Shown piece by piece: positions 1 to 10,088 of a stretch of 64,000 nucleotides of DNA (positions within the stretch are counted from its first letter, which is position 1; each line of letters opens with the position of its first letter). A program made the position numbers and the translations under genes. Location: assembly GCF_026914185.1 (NCBI RefSeq), contig NC_070563.1, positions 4,237,001 through 4,301,000 on the forward strand, given 5' to 3'. The notes below the pieces were generated by a model, which did no database searches, was not told where the DNA came from, and was given only the letters and a program-made list of their open reading frames with translations. The stretch comes from Puccinia triticina. Its lineage: Eukaryota; Basidiomycota; Pucciniomycetes; Pucciniales; Pucciniaceae.

Positions 1-499
1 AACTCTTCATTCTGAATTATCATTAGCTTCATCATATATCTTCATACTTGCCTATCCTCTGGTCTAAGCTTCCATCCCTCACTCCCCCCTTACTAGTTCA
101 GTGATACCCACTGGATTTTAGTCTTACTAGTCTATGGATATGCCATTAGATTTTAGTCTTCTTTTTTTACTAGTCTATGGATATGCCATTAGATTTTAGT
201 CTTCATAATTGGTGTACTACACATAGTTAGTATATCGTCCACTCCCCCTATCTCAATTCTCTTCTTCATAAGCTTAGATTTTCAGTAGTTTAGTTCTAGT
301 ATTATCTTATATAGTGGATCTTCTAGTTTTTCATAGTGTTTGAGATATTCAGTTTTATATAGTTGATTAGTTTTAGAATTATCTTCTTCTGGACTTGGAC
401 TTTTGGACTTCTTTTATGGACTCTATGGACTTCTTTGTGGACATTGGACCCTTGGATTGTACTCTCAGGACTTCTTTTTGGACACTGGATTTTGGACTT

Positions 500-645
500 C
501 CTTGGTTGGATAACTACTTCCCTCTTTGGTTGGACCTCTCTCAGGAATTGGCCTCTTTGGTTGGATAACTACTTCCCTCCTTGGATTTGGACCTCTTGGA
601 CTTGGCCTCTTTGGTTGGATAACTACTTCCCTCCTTGGATTGGAC
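500..645. repeat. Short tandem repeat in retrotransposon tail
   Basis: Three imperfect copies of a unit of roughly 45-65 bp are seen, each containing 'ggttggataactacttccct' and separated by variable 'ggacctct' spacers. Tandem repeats in the region before the 3' LTR are common in large Ty3 elements. Confidence 0.7.
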
Positions 646-745
646 TAACTCCTTTTCCTTATTTCTTTTTTTTTTTTTTTTTTTTTTCCCAAATTTCTCT
701 TCTTCATCTCTTTTCTTTTCCTCTCAGTGTCTGGGGACAGACAAT

Positions 746-759
746 AAGTTGGGGGAGCT
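746..759 (+). other. Polypurine tract preceding 3' LTR
   Basis: The sequence 'aagttgggggagct' abuts the LTR start TGTGG. A G-rich purine run at this place is the primer site for plus-strand DNA synthesis in LTR retrotransposons. Its exact adjacency to the LTR boundary, which was defined independently by comparison with the second LTR, supports the call. Confidence 0.75.
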
Positions 760-1701
760 TGTGGTAAACCTGTTCCTGTTCATACTATCACCCTCATATC
801 ACCTAAACCCTTCATAAATACCTCATTATTACTTCATATTCAGATTCTACACCCCATTTTACCCCTAGTCACCCACTCATTTCACCTAGGATTTCCAAAT
901 GGATCAGCAGTTATTGGCATGTATAGTTTTGGCAGGTATTTTCTTCATACATATCCTTAGCATTATTACATACATCATTCATTAGTATCATAGCTACATA
1001 GGACTGCAGATCTTACATAACTTCATTACTCATTTTTCTCTTCATATGATATCAGCAGTACATTCCTTCATAGCTCTTGTAGTTATTATCAAATGCTCAT
1101 CATTATTTCATCTTCTACATAGTTACCTTTCATGTACACTCTTTGGTCATTGCGCCTTCATCATTACTGCTCATCTTCAGATATTGTTACTATGTGCTCA
1201 TCATGTATCACCCCCCTGTAGTACTTCTCACATATATAAACACCCCTCTAGATGTTGTATCCCCATCATGCACTTTCTACTACATCCCCTCTGTAGCACC
1301 TTTTAAAAATCACCCTTATATGCACTTTCTACTACATCCCCTCTGTAGCACCTTTACACATCACACTTAGATACACTTTCATCACCATAGAAATATATCC
1401 CCCAGCATATATCTCATTACCCATCTCAGAGTGACTCCCAAGAGCTTCTGCTTTTCCCCTTCTCACTTCTCCTCTCTCACTCAGTAGGATTGATACACCT
1501 CAGACTCATAAAGTGTTAAAGCCATCTAAGTCAAAGAGAATCATCAGCCACACCCTTTTCTTTTTCTTAGTGTAACCCTCTCTCCATCAGCGTTAGTCTA
1601 GAGGGCAGCCTCACCAGCACCTGTAGCCTCTCCTACATTATTAGTAGTGTAGTTGACTATTTCCCCTCACAGCTCTTTCCTGATCTTTTAGGAGTTCCAC
1701 A
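760..1701 (+). repeat. 3' LTR of Ty3-like element (942 bp)
   Basis: The LTR begins TGTGGTAAACC and ends GTTCCACA, giving a TGTGG/CCACA terminal inverted repeat. It aligns along its length with the 5' LTR at 55,040-55,945, and homology stops on both sides at the same points. A promoter-like 'catatataaa' lies near 1,230. An internal duplication of about 50 bp ('tgcactttctactacatccc') occurs at 1,269-1,352. Divergence from the second LTR is substantial, so the two elements are relatives rather than halves of one insertion. Confidence 0.85.
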
Positions 1702-2048
1702 CCAATAACGGTAACGTAACGGTTTTTAAGCCGTTACTTGTAACGGTGGTGCGCTACGTTATTGCGCCACTGCTTGCACCATTTTTTTCTGCTCGTTACG
1801 TTATTGGGGCCCGCGGCGCGCCAGATAATGCGCTGATTTCAGCGCCAAAACAGCCCTTAAGGGCTTGTTATCGCGTTATCCAAGCGATAACGTAGCATAA
1901 CGGCGTCGGAAAAAGACCCGTTACGCTAACCATATGGCGCTTAAAAGGCCCGTTACTCGTAACGCAATGGGGCGCGGTGGATAACGGAGGTAGTTACGTT
2001 ATGCAAATAGCGCGGATAACGCAACGTAACGTAACTACCCACCGTTGC
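1702..2048. repeat. Truncated TIR element made of GTAACG/CGTTAC words
   Basis: The right end reads as 'GCAACGGTGGGTAGTTACG' on the minus strand. The body is dominated by TAACG, GTTAC and TTATCG words on both strands. The left end is cut by the LTR at 1701, so the retrotransposon probably inserted into it. A CpG-depleted relative lies at 26,763-27,346, and an element with the same terminus but a different word set is at 40,264-40,732. There is no reading frame; it appears non-autonomous. Confidence 0.6.
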
Positions 2049-4388
2049 CCTATGTACCCTCACCGGAACGGCTTGAGCATACAGCCTTGGGCTGGCAGAA
2101 CAGTACCATAATGCTGCTCCGCGGCATGAAGAATGCTAACCACGCACGTGGCCTGAGTGGCAGTTTTTCTGTCCAAATGCCAGCAATCAAACATCCCCGC
2201 ACAGACCACACGGCCATGCCACAGTACTGGGAAATTTGCACCACACCTCGTGGAGTGCGCAGTGGCATGCATGGTCGGCTTGTATGCATCCCCAGGGCGT
2301 ACTTGCACCTGCAAAAGCGGCAGCTGAGCGGCAAGTCAGCTTTCGGGAAACAAACCAACGGAGAGGGACGCGCGTGTCCCGACCACCAAGGTCACAAAAG
2401 AACGAAGGAAAAGTTTGATTGCGCCGGCGCAAGTAGGTAAAATGACAGATAAAAAAAATGTACAATGACAAACATATACAAAAAAGAAGACTGGAAAAGA
2501 TTGCCCCTGATCAAAATCAGCTGCGCTGTGTTGCAAAGCCAGTGCGTTGGTCAATGTGTTGGCTTCCATGCAAGCTAGTATCTGCTCCTTGCTTGGCAAA
2601 GCAATAATATTTGACAGGATTAATGAAATTGGGGTTGGTTGTTATTGACCTTTTAATGTGAGTAACGGTAAAGAAAGATGAGAAATTGATATGGCGGAAG
2701 CAACCAAGTGAGCAGGCTGGGGCATTGAGCTACATTGAAAGTCCTCCTTAAATATCATCTTCTGCTGCGTGGTTCATCTCCCCAATGCGGAAATGCACCC
2801 ACTTTCACACGGGCAGATATCAGGCCCTGGCTGCCCATGGACAAGGTTACTATGTAATGCCACAAGAGCAACTGCTCATTAGCTTTTTCAGAGAAGGTGT
2901 GAGTTGAGTAAGGATACGGAGAAACTGGTTGGCGAGCTCACCCATGCCAATAAAAAGGAGTGTATTGTCAATTTGGTGGCAATGTCTTAACGGGTGACGC
3001 ACCGGGAATTCTGGGATACCCCTGCACAGCAAGTCAAGCCGCTGGCTCCAATCCGTTGGCCACATGAGGGCATTATGTGGGTGGATGTGCGGGTATCCCA
3101 GTGGTGCAGTTTTCCTGTTTCTGATTTATCTGACTCTTGCTGTTGCAAGAGTGTCGGATTTGCGCCCATTTCCTGCCTTGGAAATGGTCGGCTGCTGCTG
3201 CCCAACGCGAGTGGGCAGCTGTGGAGCAGGGTTGGCAATGTGATGGACCGTTTGCAACGGTTACCAATTATGCTGATCTTATGGCAGTCCGGGTACGGCT
3301 GCCCAGCTTGCGTGACGGCTGCGAAGCAGTCGCATCCCAGAGTTGGCTGAGGTGGGGCGGATTGCGCCCACAGTGTATGAAGGAAGGATGAGCACAGACA
3401 ATGAGGATTTCTGGCTATGGGAATGAAGGTTGTACAAATGGGGAAGGGTGATGTGAACATAGTAACAGCTTGTAATGATGAGCACTACTGAAAAAGGGTA
3501 AGCACAGATCCAATGATGTAATGTGTACAAATAGGTATATTACATAATGAGTAATGTATGTAAAGAGTTTAGTATGTGAGAAAATATCTGTGAAAAGAAC
3601 GTGATGTAATGATTCAATTAAGATACTAATGAAATGAGTATTGTAACTAATGAGGACTGTAGGTTTTCTGTAAGTCTTATATCCTCTATAACTATTGAAC
3701 CATTAAAGATACAGGGGTACTATGTGTTGAGTTCTGAGCTGAGACACGCGAATAATCACTGAGATGAGCTTCAAAGATGAAGCTCGAGAAGAAGGGCAGT
3801 GAGGATGTGTTGCTCACCGGATGCGGCTCTAGGATGGGCGCGGAGAAGAAGAGAGGAGAACCAATGATTGATTTCTGTGTACTAGGCTATGTATATATAG
3901 ACTATGTACAAGATATCAAGTTGTGGTTTGAGAGCTATAATGAATATGGAAAGAAATGAATAGAAACTTCTGGAACTCTCAACAGACATATCACAAGAGA
4001 AACTAATCTGTCACACACAGAGCACGCACACATCATAGGATAAGAGGCATAGAGGAAAGCTTGACGATCTAATCTCGGCAGGGACAAAGTCAACATGGCA
4101 AGTATGGAATAGCAGGCATGACAACAAGATACTATCAGACCAATGATGGGGAAGCGCATAAGATGTGATGGAGAAGGGTCAATTGGAGTCTGGAGGTACA
4201 GAAAAGGGAAAGGAAATGAGGTAGAAGGCAGGAGTAGATGAGACCAAAGGACAAGAATTCAACACTATGTATGAGTGGCTGTAGGTGAAATGAGGCGTAG
4301 AATCTGAATATCCAATAATAGTGAGGCATTTGTGAAGGGGCGTAGGGTAATAGGCAGTGTAATGATGAATATATATAAAAGAAGATAA
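2049..4388. other. Gene-poor stretch, no supported gene
   Basis: Several overlapping short reading frames exist on both strands (for example 2,050-2,470 and 2,987-3,460). None shows a family motif or splice structure I recognise. The overlap of open frames on both strands at 2,050-2,360 reflects GC-rich composition. The sequence may be decayed transposon. The strings at 3,014 (gggatacccctgc) and 3,090 (gggtatccca) form a weak inverted repeat. From 3,400 to 4,388 the sequence is AT-rich with no visible feature. Confidence 0.5.
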
Positions 4389-4396
4389 TAAAAAAT

Positions 4397-4575
4397 GGGG
4401 CTTGATTAATCGACTCCCAATATTTCGACTTCCGACTCCCAAAATGGGTTTACGTCCTGGGGACCCCAAAATGACGTCCTCCCCGGGTCACCAGGACCAA
4501 AAATTGACCCCGGGATTTTTTGGGAGTCGGAAGTCAAAAATACAAATATGAAAAGGGAGTCGGACATTTAATTTC
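4397..4575 (+). repeat. Left terminal inverted repeat of MULE
   Basis: This 179-bp arm is the reverse complement of 9902-10080 apart from two substitutions (about 98.9% identity by eye). It contains four copies of the motif CGACTCCC/GGGAGTCG, in both orientations, and a central self-complementary part around 'cctggggaccccaaaatgac'. The repeated nonamer GGGAGTCGG is a candidate transposase binding site. Confidence 0.92.
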
Positions 4576-4599
4576 CCAAAAATCCCAGAAAACATAGAA

Positions 4600-5235
4600 A
4601 TATTCATATCTCGCCACTGGAGCACCCAAACGCGCCCATATTTTTACAGCAATATAAATACATTTTCTAGAAATTATGATGAGATGTACGTGAGTCTGAA
4701 CCCTCAGAAAAGCCTTAAATAGCCAGGGGGCTAATTTGGCGGATTTCCTACTAAGGAAATCCGCCAAAGCCTTAGCTACAGTACTCCAAAAGCCACCAAT
4801 TTTTTTTCTGCCATAAAAACAAACTTTTTTAAACATATACTCAGCGTCACGGCATTGGCACACCTCAGGGAGACCATTTGTAGCTGCGGGGCGGATTTGG
4901 CTGATTTCCTACTGACGCAATCCGCCACATCCTGAGCTATGGTGCTCCAAACACCCCCAGATTTTTTCTGCCACATAAATACAATCTCCAGAGCATATTT
5001 TAAGCTTCACGGCATTAGCACACCTCAGGGAGACCCTGTGTAGCCGGGGGCGGATTTGGCGGATTTCCTACTAACGCAATGCGCCATGTCCTGAGATACG
5101 GTGACCCAAATGCCCCCAAAATTTTTCTGCAACATAAATACACTCTCTAGAGCATATTTTAATCTTCACGGCATTAGAACACCTCAGGGAGACCCTGTGT
5201 AGCCGGGGGGGAAGATTTGGCGGATTTCCTACTAC
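4600..5235. repeat. Subterminal tandem repeat, about 160-bp unit, of MULE
   Basis: Phrases such as 'ggcggatttcctac', 'cacggcatt' and 'cacctcagggagaccctgtg' recur with a period of about 160 bp ('cacggcatt' at 4848, 5008 and 5167). There are roughly three good copies and one diverged copy. A partial inverted copy at 5,424-5,463 could pair with the array. Subterminal arrays are typical of large TIR transposons and may be binding sites or structural. No coding capacity is apparent. Confidence 0.8.
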
Positions 5236-5636
5236 TTATCCTCACTTGAACCCTCTATATCTTCTGATCAAGAAGAGATATAAAAAAACGGAAGGCGCTC
5301 AAAAGATTCCCCGCCCTCATATCTACAATTACCGATACAGACCGTAAAAATATTCCTAACGGCGTAGGACCGCGCAGAGGAAGAAAACTACGACTATACA
5401 CAATATGAATAAATAACTACCCCGCGGGTACACAGGGTCTCCCTGAGGTGTGCTAATGCTGTAGTGCCCCCAAGTGCCCCAAAATTTCACAGCACTGATT
5501 CAAACATGTCATTATAACTTCATAAGATTCTCCAACAACTTAAATCATTTCGGAGGGGGGGGGGAGAAAGACAGCAGAAAATAAGAATAAATGACTAAGA
5601 AAGAGAAAAACTAACAAAAGATAAAAGAAAATACAA

Positions 5637-8600
5637 CTAGTAATGGGTTGCTTGAGTCAATAGCTTCCTCCCAGCAGTACATTTGAAACAGTCAGAGAAT
5701 TTTTTCTCCCAAGGGAGAGCTTCAGGAGAAGCCTTGGAAACCCAATCCTTGCGAAGAAGCTGGGGAGCAGGGAATAAGAATGGAACTTTGAGGAATAGGG
5801 GAAAAAAGTGATCTTGGACCAGACCAAGGAAAATGGGGGGATTTTGGTTGGGGGGGCAGAAATATGGGAGGAAAGTCTGAGACCAGTTTTTGGAGAAGAA
5901 AAAAACTGGCCGCTGGAAGGCATTGGCCATGACTTCACCCGTCGATGGCATAGACATCCACTTATTCCTATCCACAAAGCCTGGTGCTGCCCTGAGTCGG
6001 TGCAAGAAAGCGTCGATATTGTGGAAGATTTGGTGCTGGACATACCATTTGCGGCGGTTGGTGATTTCGTCAATCAATTCGTCACGGATATGCTTGTAAT
6101 CGTCCTGTCCGCGTCCCAAAGCCCAGGCCACTGCTCGGAATCCACAATTTCCATCTGCGTCGACGTCCAAGACCTTCGAGACACTATCCTGAATGATGAA
6201 GGGGAGGGAGGGAATGAAAGAATTATCTTCAGGGGGTTCGGCGGCAGGCTGTTGGCGTGGTTCTTTGGGTCGAGGGGGGACTGGCAGTTTCTTGGAGGCT
6301 CCTGGGGGTGGTGGCGGACAAGAGACAGGCCCTGGCGGCGGTGGCGGAGGACAAACGGCGACGGTGGTCTTCATTGCGCGTGATCTAGTCTTTGGGGCGG
6401 GTTTTTCTTCAGGCTCTGCGGGCGGTGAGGGTGGGATTTGGTTGGCAGCCTTGATTGGGCGGAATTTCTTCTTTGGTGCTGGTTTCTCATTGTCTGAGGT
6501 GTTGTCTTTTTCTGAAGATTCCTCCTTTGCTGAAAATTCCAACGGTTCTTTTTCTTCTTCGACTTCTTCGACTTCTTCCACTTTTTTGGGCGGGGCTGAT
6601 TTTCCTTTGCGCGCTGGGAGGATCCTCTTCTTAGGTGGTTCTTCAGTTTTTGCGGGGGGCAGGGTGGTTTTATTTGTCGGCGGTTGGGGTTTTTTGGCTG
6701 GCGTTTTCTTCTTTGTCTTCTCCGCAGGCTTTGAATCTTCAACTTTCTGCTTCTTGACGTTCTCGGCGTGCTTCTCTTCTTTCTTGCGCTTCTTTTCGAC
6801 GTGTTCGAAGCTTGAAGGGTCCCTGCGAGTGGATTTGGGTTTGTTCGTGGATCCTTTAGGTCTTCCACGCGTTTTTTGAGGTTCAGTAGGAAGCTTGATG
6901 TCAATGACGGTGCCGGTGCCTTCAATGATACGGTTGATTGCGGCGAGTTGAAAGTCCAGTTGCGCGGGATTCATGGCCAGGAGCTTGCGCTTGATGTCGT
7001 CTATGGCGGAAACAAGGTCTTCATCAGGGGTTTTCTTGGTGAGGCACAAGGACTGGATGGACATGGGGGGCAAAGAAAAGAAATGTCAGCGCTGTATCAG
7101 ATTTAAATGACCAACTCCCATGTTTTGACATCCGACCCGCATTAATATGCATCCGACTCCCAATATTAAATTTCCAACTCCCAGAATTATAATTCCGACT
7201 CCCGGAATAATAATTCCGACTCCCGAAAAAAAAACCCAAAGAACGACAGTTTTTACGGAAGATAAAAGGCAAAGAGGCATGGAAAATTGCCAAAAAGGCC
7301 GCACACAAAACCGCTGCTCACCTGAATGTGCCATTGGTCGTGAAACATATCGGGGGTCAGTGAATCCTTTGATTCCAAAAGTTCAACCATCTGATGCTTG
7401 CACGGGATTCCGGTCCGTTTGCTGTAATGTCCGTGGCACTGATCCTTGGGTGAAAGCTTTTTGGCGTCCACGAAATTGTTGTATGCCTTGCGGAGCGCAT
7501 AATTTGTGATGACGCCACGGCATTTGTTGAAGAACTTTGGGAGATACCGCAGGGTTGTCATCTTCTGTTGATGGAAATTTGACGCAATTTCATGGTATTG
7601 CGCCTCAAGAGCATTGCTGATGATCTTGATGACGGCGGTGAAGTTGTGCTGGGGGCCAAGGAGGTGAGACTTGATGAAAGCGTGAGCAGATTCCATTCGA
7701 GATGTCGTGCGATTGTCGAAGTGAGCAAGATTCTTAGTCCACGCGTTTGAGTAATGTTTGGCAACTGGAAGCCAAGTATCTGTGACATATTTTTTGAATT
7801 TGGGCCCGTATTTCGACGCAAATCGGCTGAAAGAAGATCTGAAATCAGCTTGCGTGCGTATTTTGACCAAATTCGACCAGTATCGGAGCATGTCCTTCTC
7901 TTGGGCTTGATCCTTGATGAGTTTGGAAGCTTTGGCGAGAAGGTTCTTCTGAATATGCCAAGTACAGAGCATATGATCAGCATCCGGAAAGGCGGTCGAG
8001 AGAGAGTTGATCAGAGCTTTTTCACGATCCGTGATGACGACCGCCGGGGGAGGGATTTCGTGAGAATTGAAGACTGAGACCATTGATTCCAGCGCCCAGT
8101 TGTAGAAGGATGTCGTTTCTTCTCTCATGAAACAAAAAGCAACACTGAAAGTTTTGTTGGCACCAGTAATACCGGAGATGTGAAGCAGCGGCATGTCGTA
8201 CTTGTTTGTCTTGTACGTACAATCGAGGAGGAGGATATGATGGTACACTGTGAGCAATTCAATTGATTGAGCATGGCAAAAGAATAAGGCCTGGAGATTG
8301 CCGTTGTCGTCGACTTTTGCAGAGGTAGTGAAATCAGTCTCGTTGAGCGTCTTGTTGAGGTGACTGACCGGACTGAGACCTTGAAGCGATTGCTGCTGAG
8401 CTTTCCGGCGGGCAACGTAGATTGTACTGATAGTGGCTAGAATCTTCTCATCTGGGTGGGTTTTCTTCAGTGCTTCCAGGATAGCCGCTGGTTTCAAGCC
8501 GGCGTCGCCGAGATTCTTCATTTCTTCATAGAGAGACGGCGTGAGCTTTCTATTGGTCGTGTGGGCGGCAGGATACTCAGACGGAAGGTGATTGTGTAGC

Positions 8601-9618
8601 GGATTATTGACGGGGAGCTTCCACGTATTTGTCTTCTTCTGGAAATAGGCGGTGGCGGTGAAAGGGCAGTTGATGAGTCTAGTTGATGCCGTGGCTGCTT
8701 CAGTTTCGCCTGGACGCCTGTTTTGGTGTGGATTGCCGCCCCTAATAATGACGAGAAAAAATGATGGATTTTATTAGCCATAATCCCAAAAAACCATCAT
8801 GGAACAGGGAAATTTTTTTTAAAAAAAGGGAGTCGGAATTGCAATTTTGGGCGTCAGATGTCAAATTTTGGGAGTCGGAATTATAAAAATGGCAGTCGGA
8901 ATTTTCAAAATGGGGGTTGGACAGAAATGATGGAAATTTGGCAGAAAATCCCATTTTGAGAGGGGAAAGGCCAAAAAAAACGGAAAACTCACCTGTCACA
9001 CTTGAAGGTTTTACTTTTACCTTTAACACTCCTTCTGGTTCCAACCGCGTACCCGTGACGAATGGCAAAATCCCTAAGCGCGGCGGAGATTTCGTCTAGA
9101 GTTTCATATTGGCCATTGGCGGGCACCGGGAATGACCACAAAGGCTCCCCATTCGCCGGATTAACCTCAAACGTATCTTGATCGAAATTTTCCACGAATT
9201 CAGCGGCAGCAGCGCACGGATTTTCTTTGTCTTCTGAGTCATATTCTCCTTCTTCATTATTTTCATCAGATTTTTCAGCAATTTTTTTTGGGTCTTCATT
9301 TTTAGTTTTTTTATTACTTTGAGTACTATCTACATCAGAGACATTTTTTTCTAGCAGATTTAAGTATGAATCTAAAAGTACATCAGCCTTCAGTTCTTCA
9401 TATATTTTTTCTTGATTTTCTTCTTCTTCTTTGTTGGTTTCATCTTCCTGTTGTTGATCTAGATCTTGTTCGTCTTTTTGGGTGGTTTGCTTGTCTTGAA
9501 GGTCTTTCTTGTGAGCTAGTAATATATCTTGAGTGAGTTTCATAAGCTCAGGGTCCAGAGCATCGTTTTGAGGGGCTGGAGACGAGATTTTTGTGAGGGG
9601 AAGCGGGCTGGACGACAT
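5637..9618 (-). CDS. MULE transposase fused to OTU cysteine protease (1,153 aa, three exons)
   Basis: Exons are 9618-8993, 8741-7322 and 7052-5637, with GTGAGT..TAG and GTGAGC..CAG introns. The frame is kept across both junctions. The start at MSSSPLPL follows the right TIR. Order of domains: an acidic Glu/Asp/Gln-rich N-terminus; a FAR1/WRKY-GCM1-like zinc finger split by intron 1 (FKCDRGG..INCPF..HNH, about 190-265); a MULE transposase core with DDE candidates D382 (LLLDCTY), D447 (VVITDRE) and E559 (SRMESAH) and the CTWH motif at 468-471; a SWIM-like zinc motif (GIPCKH); an AT-hook (TRGRPKGS, about 743); a Lys/Pro-rich linker; and an OTU domain with catalytic Cys985 (DADGNCGFR) and His1097 (QDHFF). 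OTU proteases remove ubiquitin; here it might stabilise the transposase (inference). The gene looks intact. Splice sites are predicted from sequence only. Confidence 0.85.
7053..7321 (-). repeat. Intron 2 of transposase gene with GGGAGTCGG array
   Basis: Read in the sense direction, this 269-nt intron contains three GGGAGTCGG motifs, two of them in the form GGGAGTCGGAATT, plus GGGAGTTGG variants (plus-strand CCGACTCCC at 7153, 7195 and 7216; variants at 7110 and 7172). The spacing is about 20-40 bp. The same motif occurs in the TIRs. Confidence 0.8.
8742..8992 (-). repeat. Intron 1 of transposase gene with complementary AATTCCGACTCCC motifs
   Basis: In the sense direction this 251-nt intron carries AATTCCGACTCCC (plus-strand GGGAGTCGG at 8828 and 8870) and variants near 8,855 and 8,893. 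The orientation is opposite to that in intron 2. In the unspliced RNA the two introns can therefore base-pair over at least 13 nt across exon 2. Confidence 0.8.
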
Positions 9619-9901
9619 ATCGAACGATCTATACGAGCTGTACGAAAAAACAGCCTGGTCTGCGTGCGCGGGGAACGATCGAGTGGTCGACGGACGGGTG
9701 GCGTGCGTGTGGAGGCGTGTGCGGCGTGCGTACCTGTGCGTGGGCGGTTCGGGTTGAGTCGCGGTTGGGGATGGTTGACGTGGCAATATTGTCGCACCGA
9801 CTCCCCGAAAGCTGATTAGGGGATCGACTCCCGTCCTCGCGCGGGGAATTGGCGCTCCGACTCCCCCGCAGGGGGTATGAAAATAATAAATCAGGGGCGG
9901 A

Positions 9902-10080
9902 GAAATTAAATGTCCGACTCCCTTTTCATATTTGTATTTTTGACTTCCGACTCCCAAAAAATCCCGGGGTCAATTTTTGGTCCTGGGGACCCGGGGAGGA
10001 CGTCATTTTGGGGTCCCCAGGACGTAAACCCATTTTGGGAGTCGGAAGTCAAAATATTGGGAGTCGATTAATCAAGCCCC
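9902..10080 (-). repeat. Right terminal inverted repeat of MULE
   Basis: This arm matches the left one and lies upstream of the transposase start codon at 9618, so it should contain or adjoin the transposase promoter. Between 9,780 and 9,880 there are further CGACTCCC motifs outside the TIR. They may bind transposase and allow self-regulation (inference). Confidence 0.92.
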
Positions 10081-10088
10081 TAAAAAAT

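Larger units (their letters stand above)
1..759 (+). mobile_element. 3' internal end of a Ty3-like LTR retrotransposon (5' part outside window)
   Basis: This stretch lies directly upstream of an LTR beginning TGTGGTAA and ends in a purine-rich tract, as expected for the untranslated tail between pol and the 3' LTR. No long reading frame is visible. It is rich in C and T on this strand, has a long T run near 667-688, and holds a short tandem array. The last part of the window (about 63.3-64.0 kb), after the pol of the second Ty3 element, has a similar composition and similar phrases such as 'cactggat' and 'ggattgg'. I infer that both are the pre-LTR tails of related elements. Confidence 0.65.
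4397..10080 (-). mobile_element. Complete MULE (Mutator-like) DNA transposon, 5,684 bp
   Basis: The element is bounded by 179-bp terminal inverted repeats starting GGGGCTTGATTAATCGACTC and flanked by a perfect 8-bp direct repeat TAAAAAAT (4389-4396 and 10081-10088). MULEs usually make 8-11 bp target duplications. It carries one minus-strand gene for a MULE transposase fused to an OTU protease. The two TIRs differ at only two positions, and the gene reads through three exons without a visible lesion. It is therefore a recent and possibly autonomous copy. Confidence 0.92.

Noticed and set aside
363..767. 134-codon frame with Trp-rich repeats in the retrotransposon tail
   Set aside because: Generated by the tandem repeat at 500-645 and a T run; no domain, and it crosses the polypurine tract and LTR boundary.
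2045..2471. Several overlapping frames (up to 131 codons) on both strands
   Set aside because: No homology recognised in any frame; mutual overlap on opposite strands indicates composition or decayed transposon sequence.
4534..4976. Minus-strand frames of 109 and 66 codons within the MULE
   Set aside because: They lie in the 160-bp subterminal repeat and mirror its periodicity; no independent evidence of a gene.
6193..6879. 228-codon plus-strand frame opposite the OTU-transposase gene
   Set aside because: Shadow of the Lys/Pro-rich linker of the minus-strand gene, whose domains and splice sites are clear.
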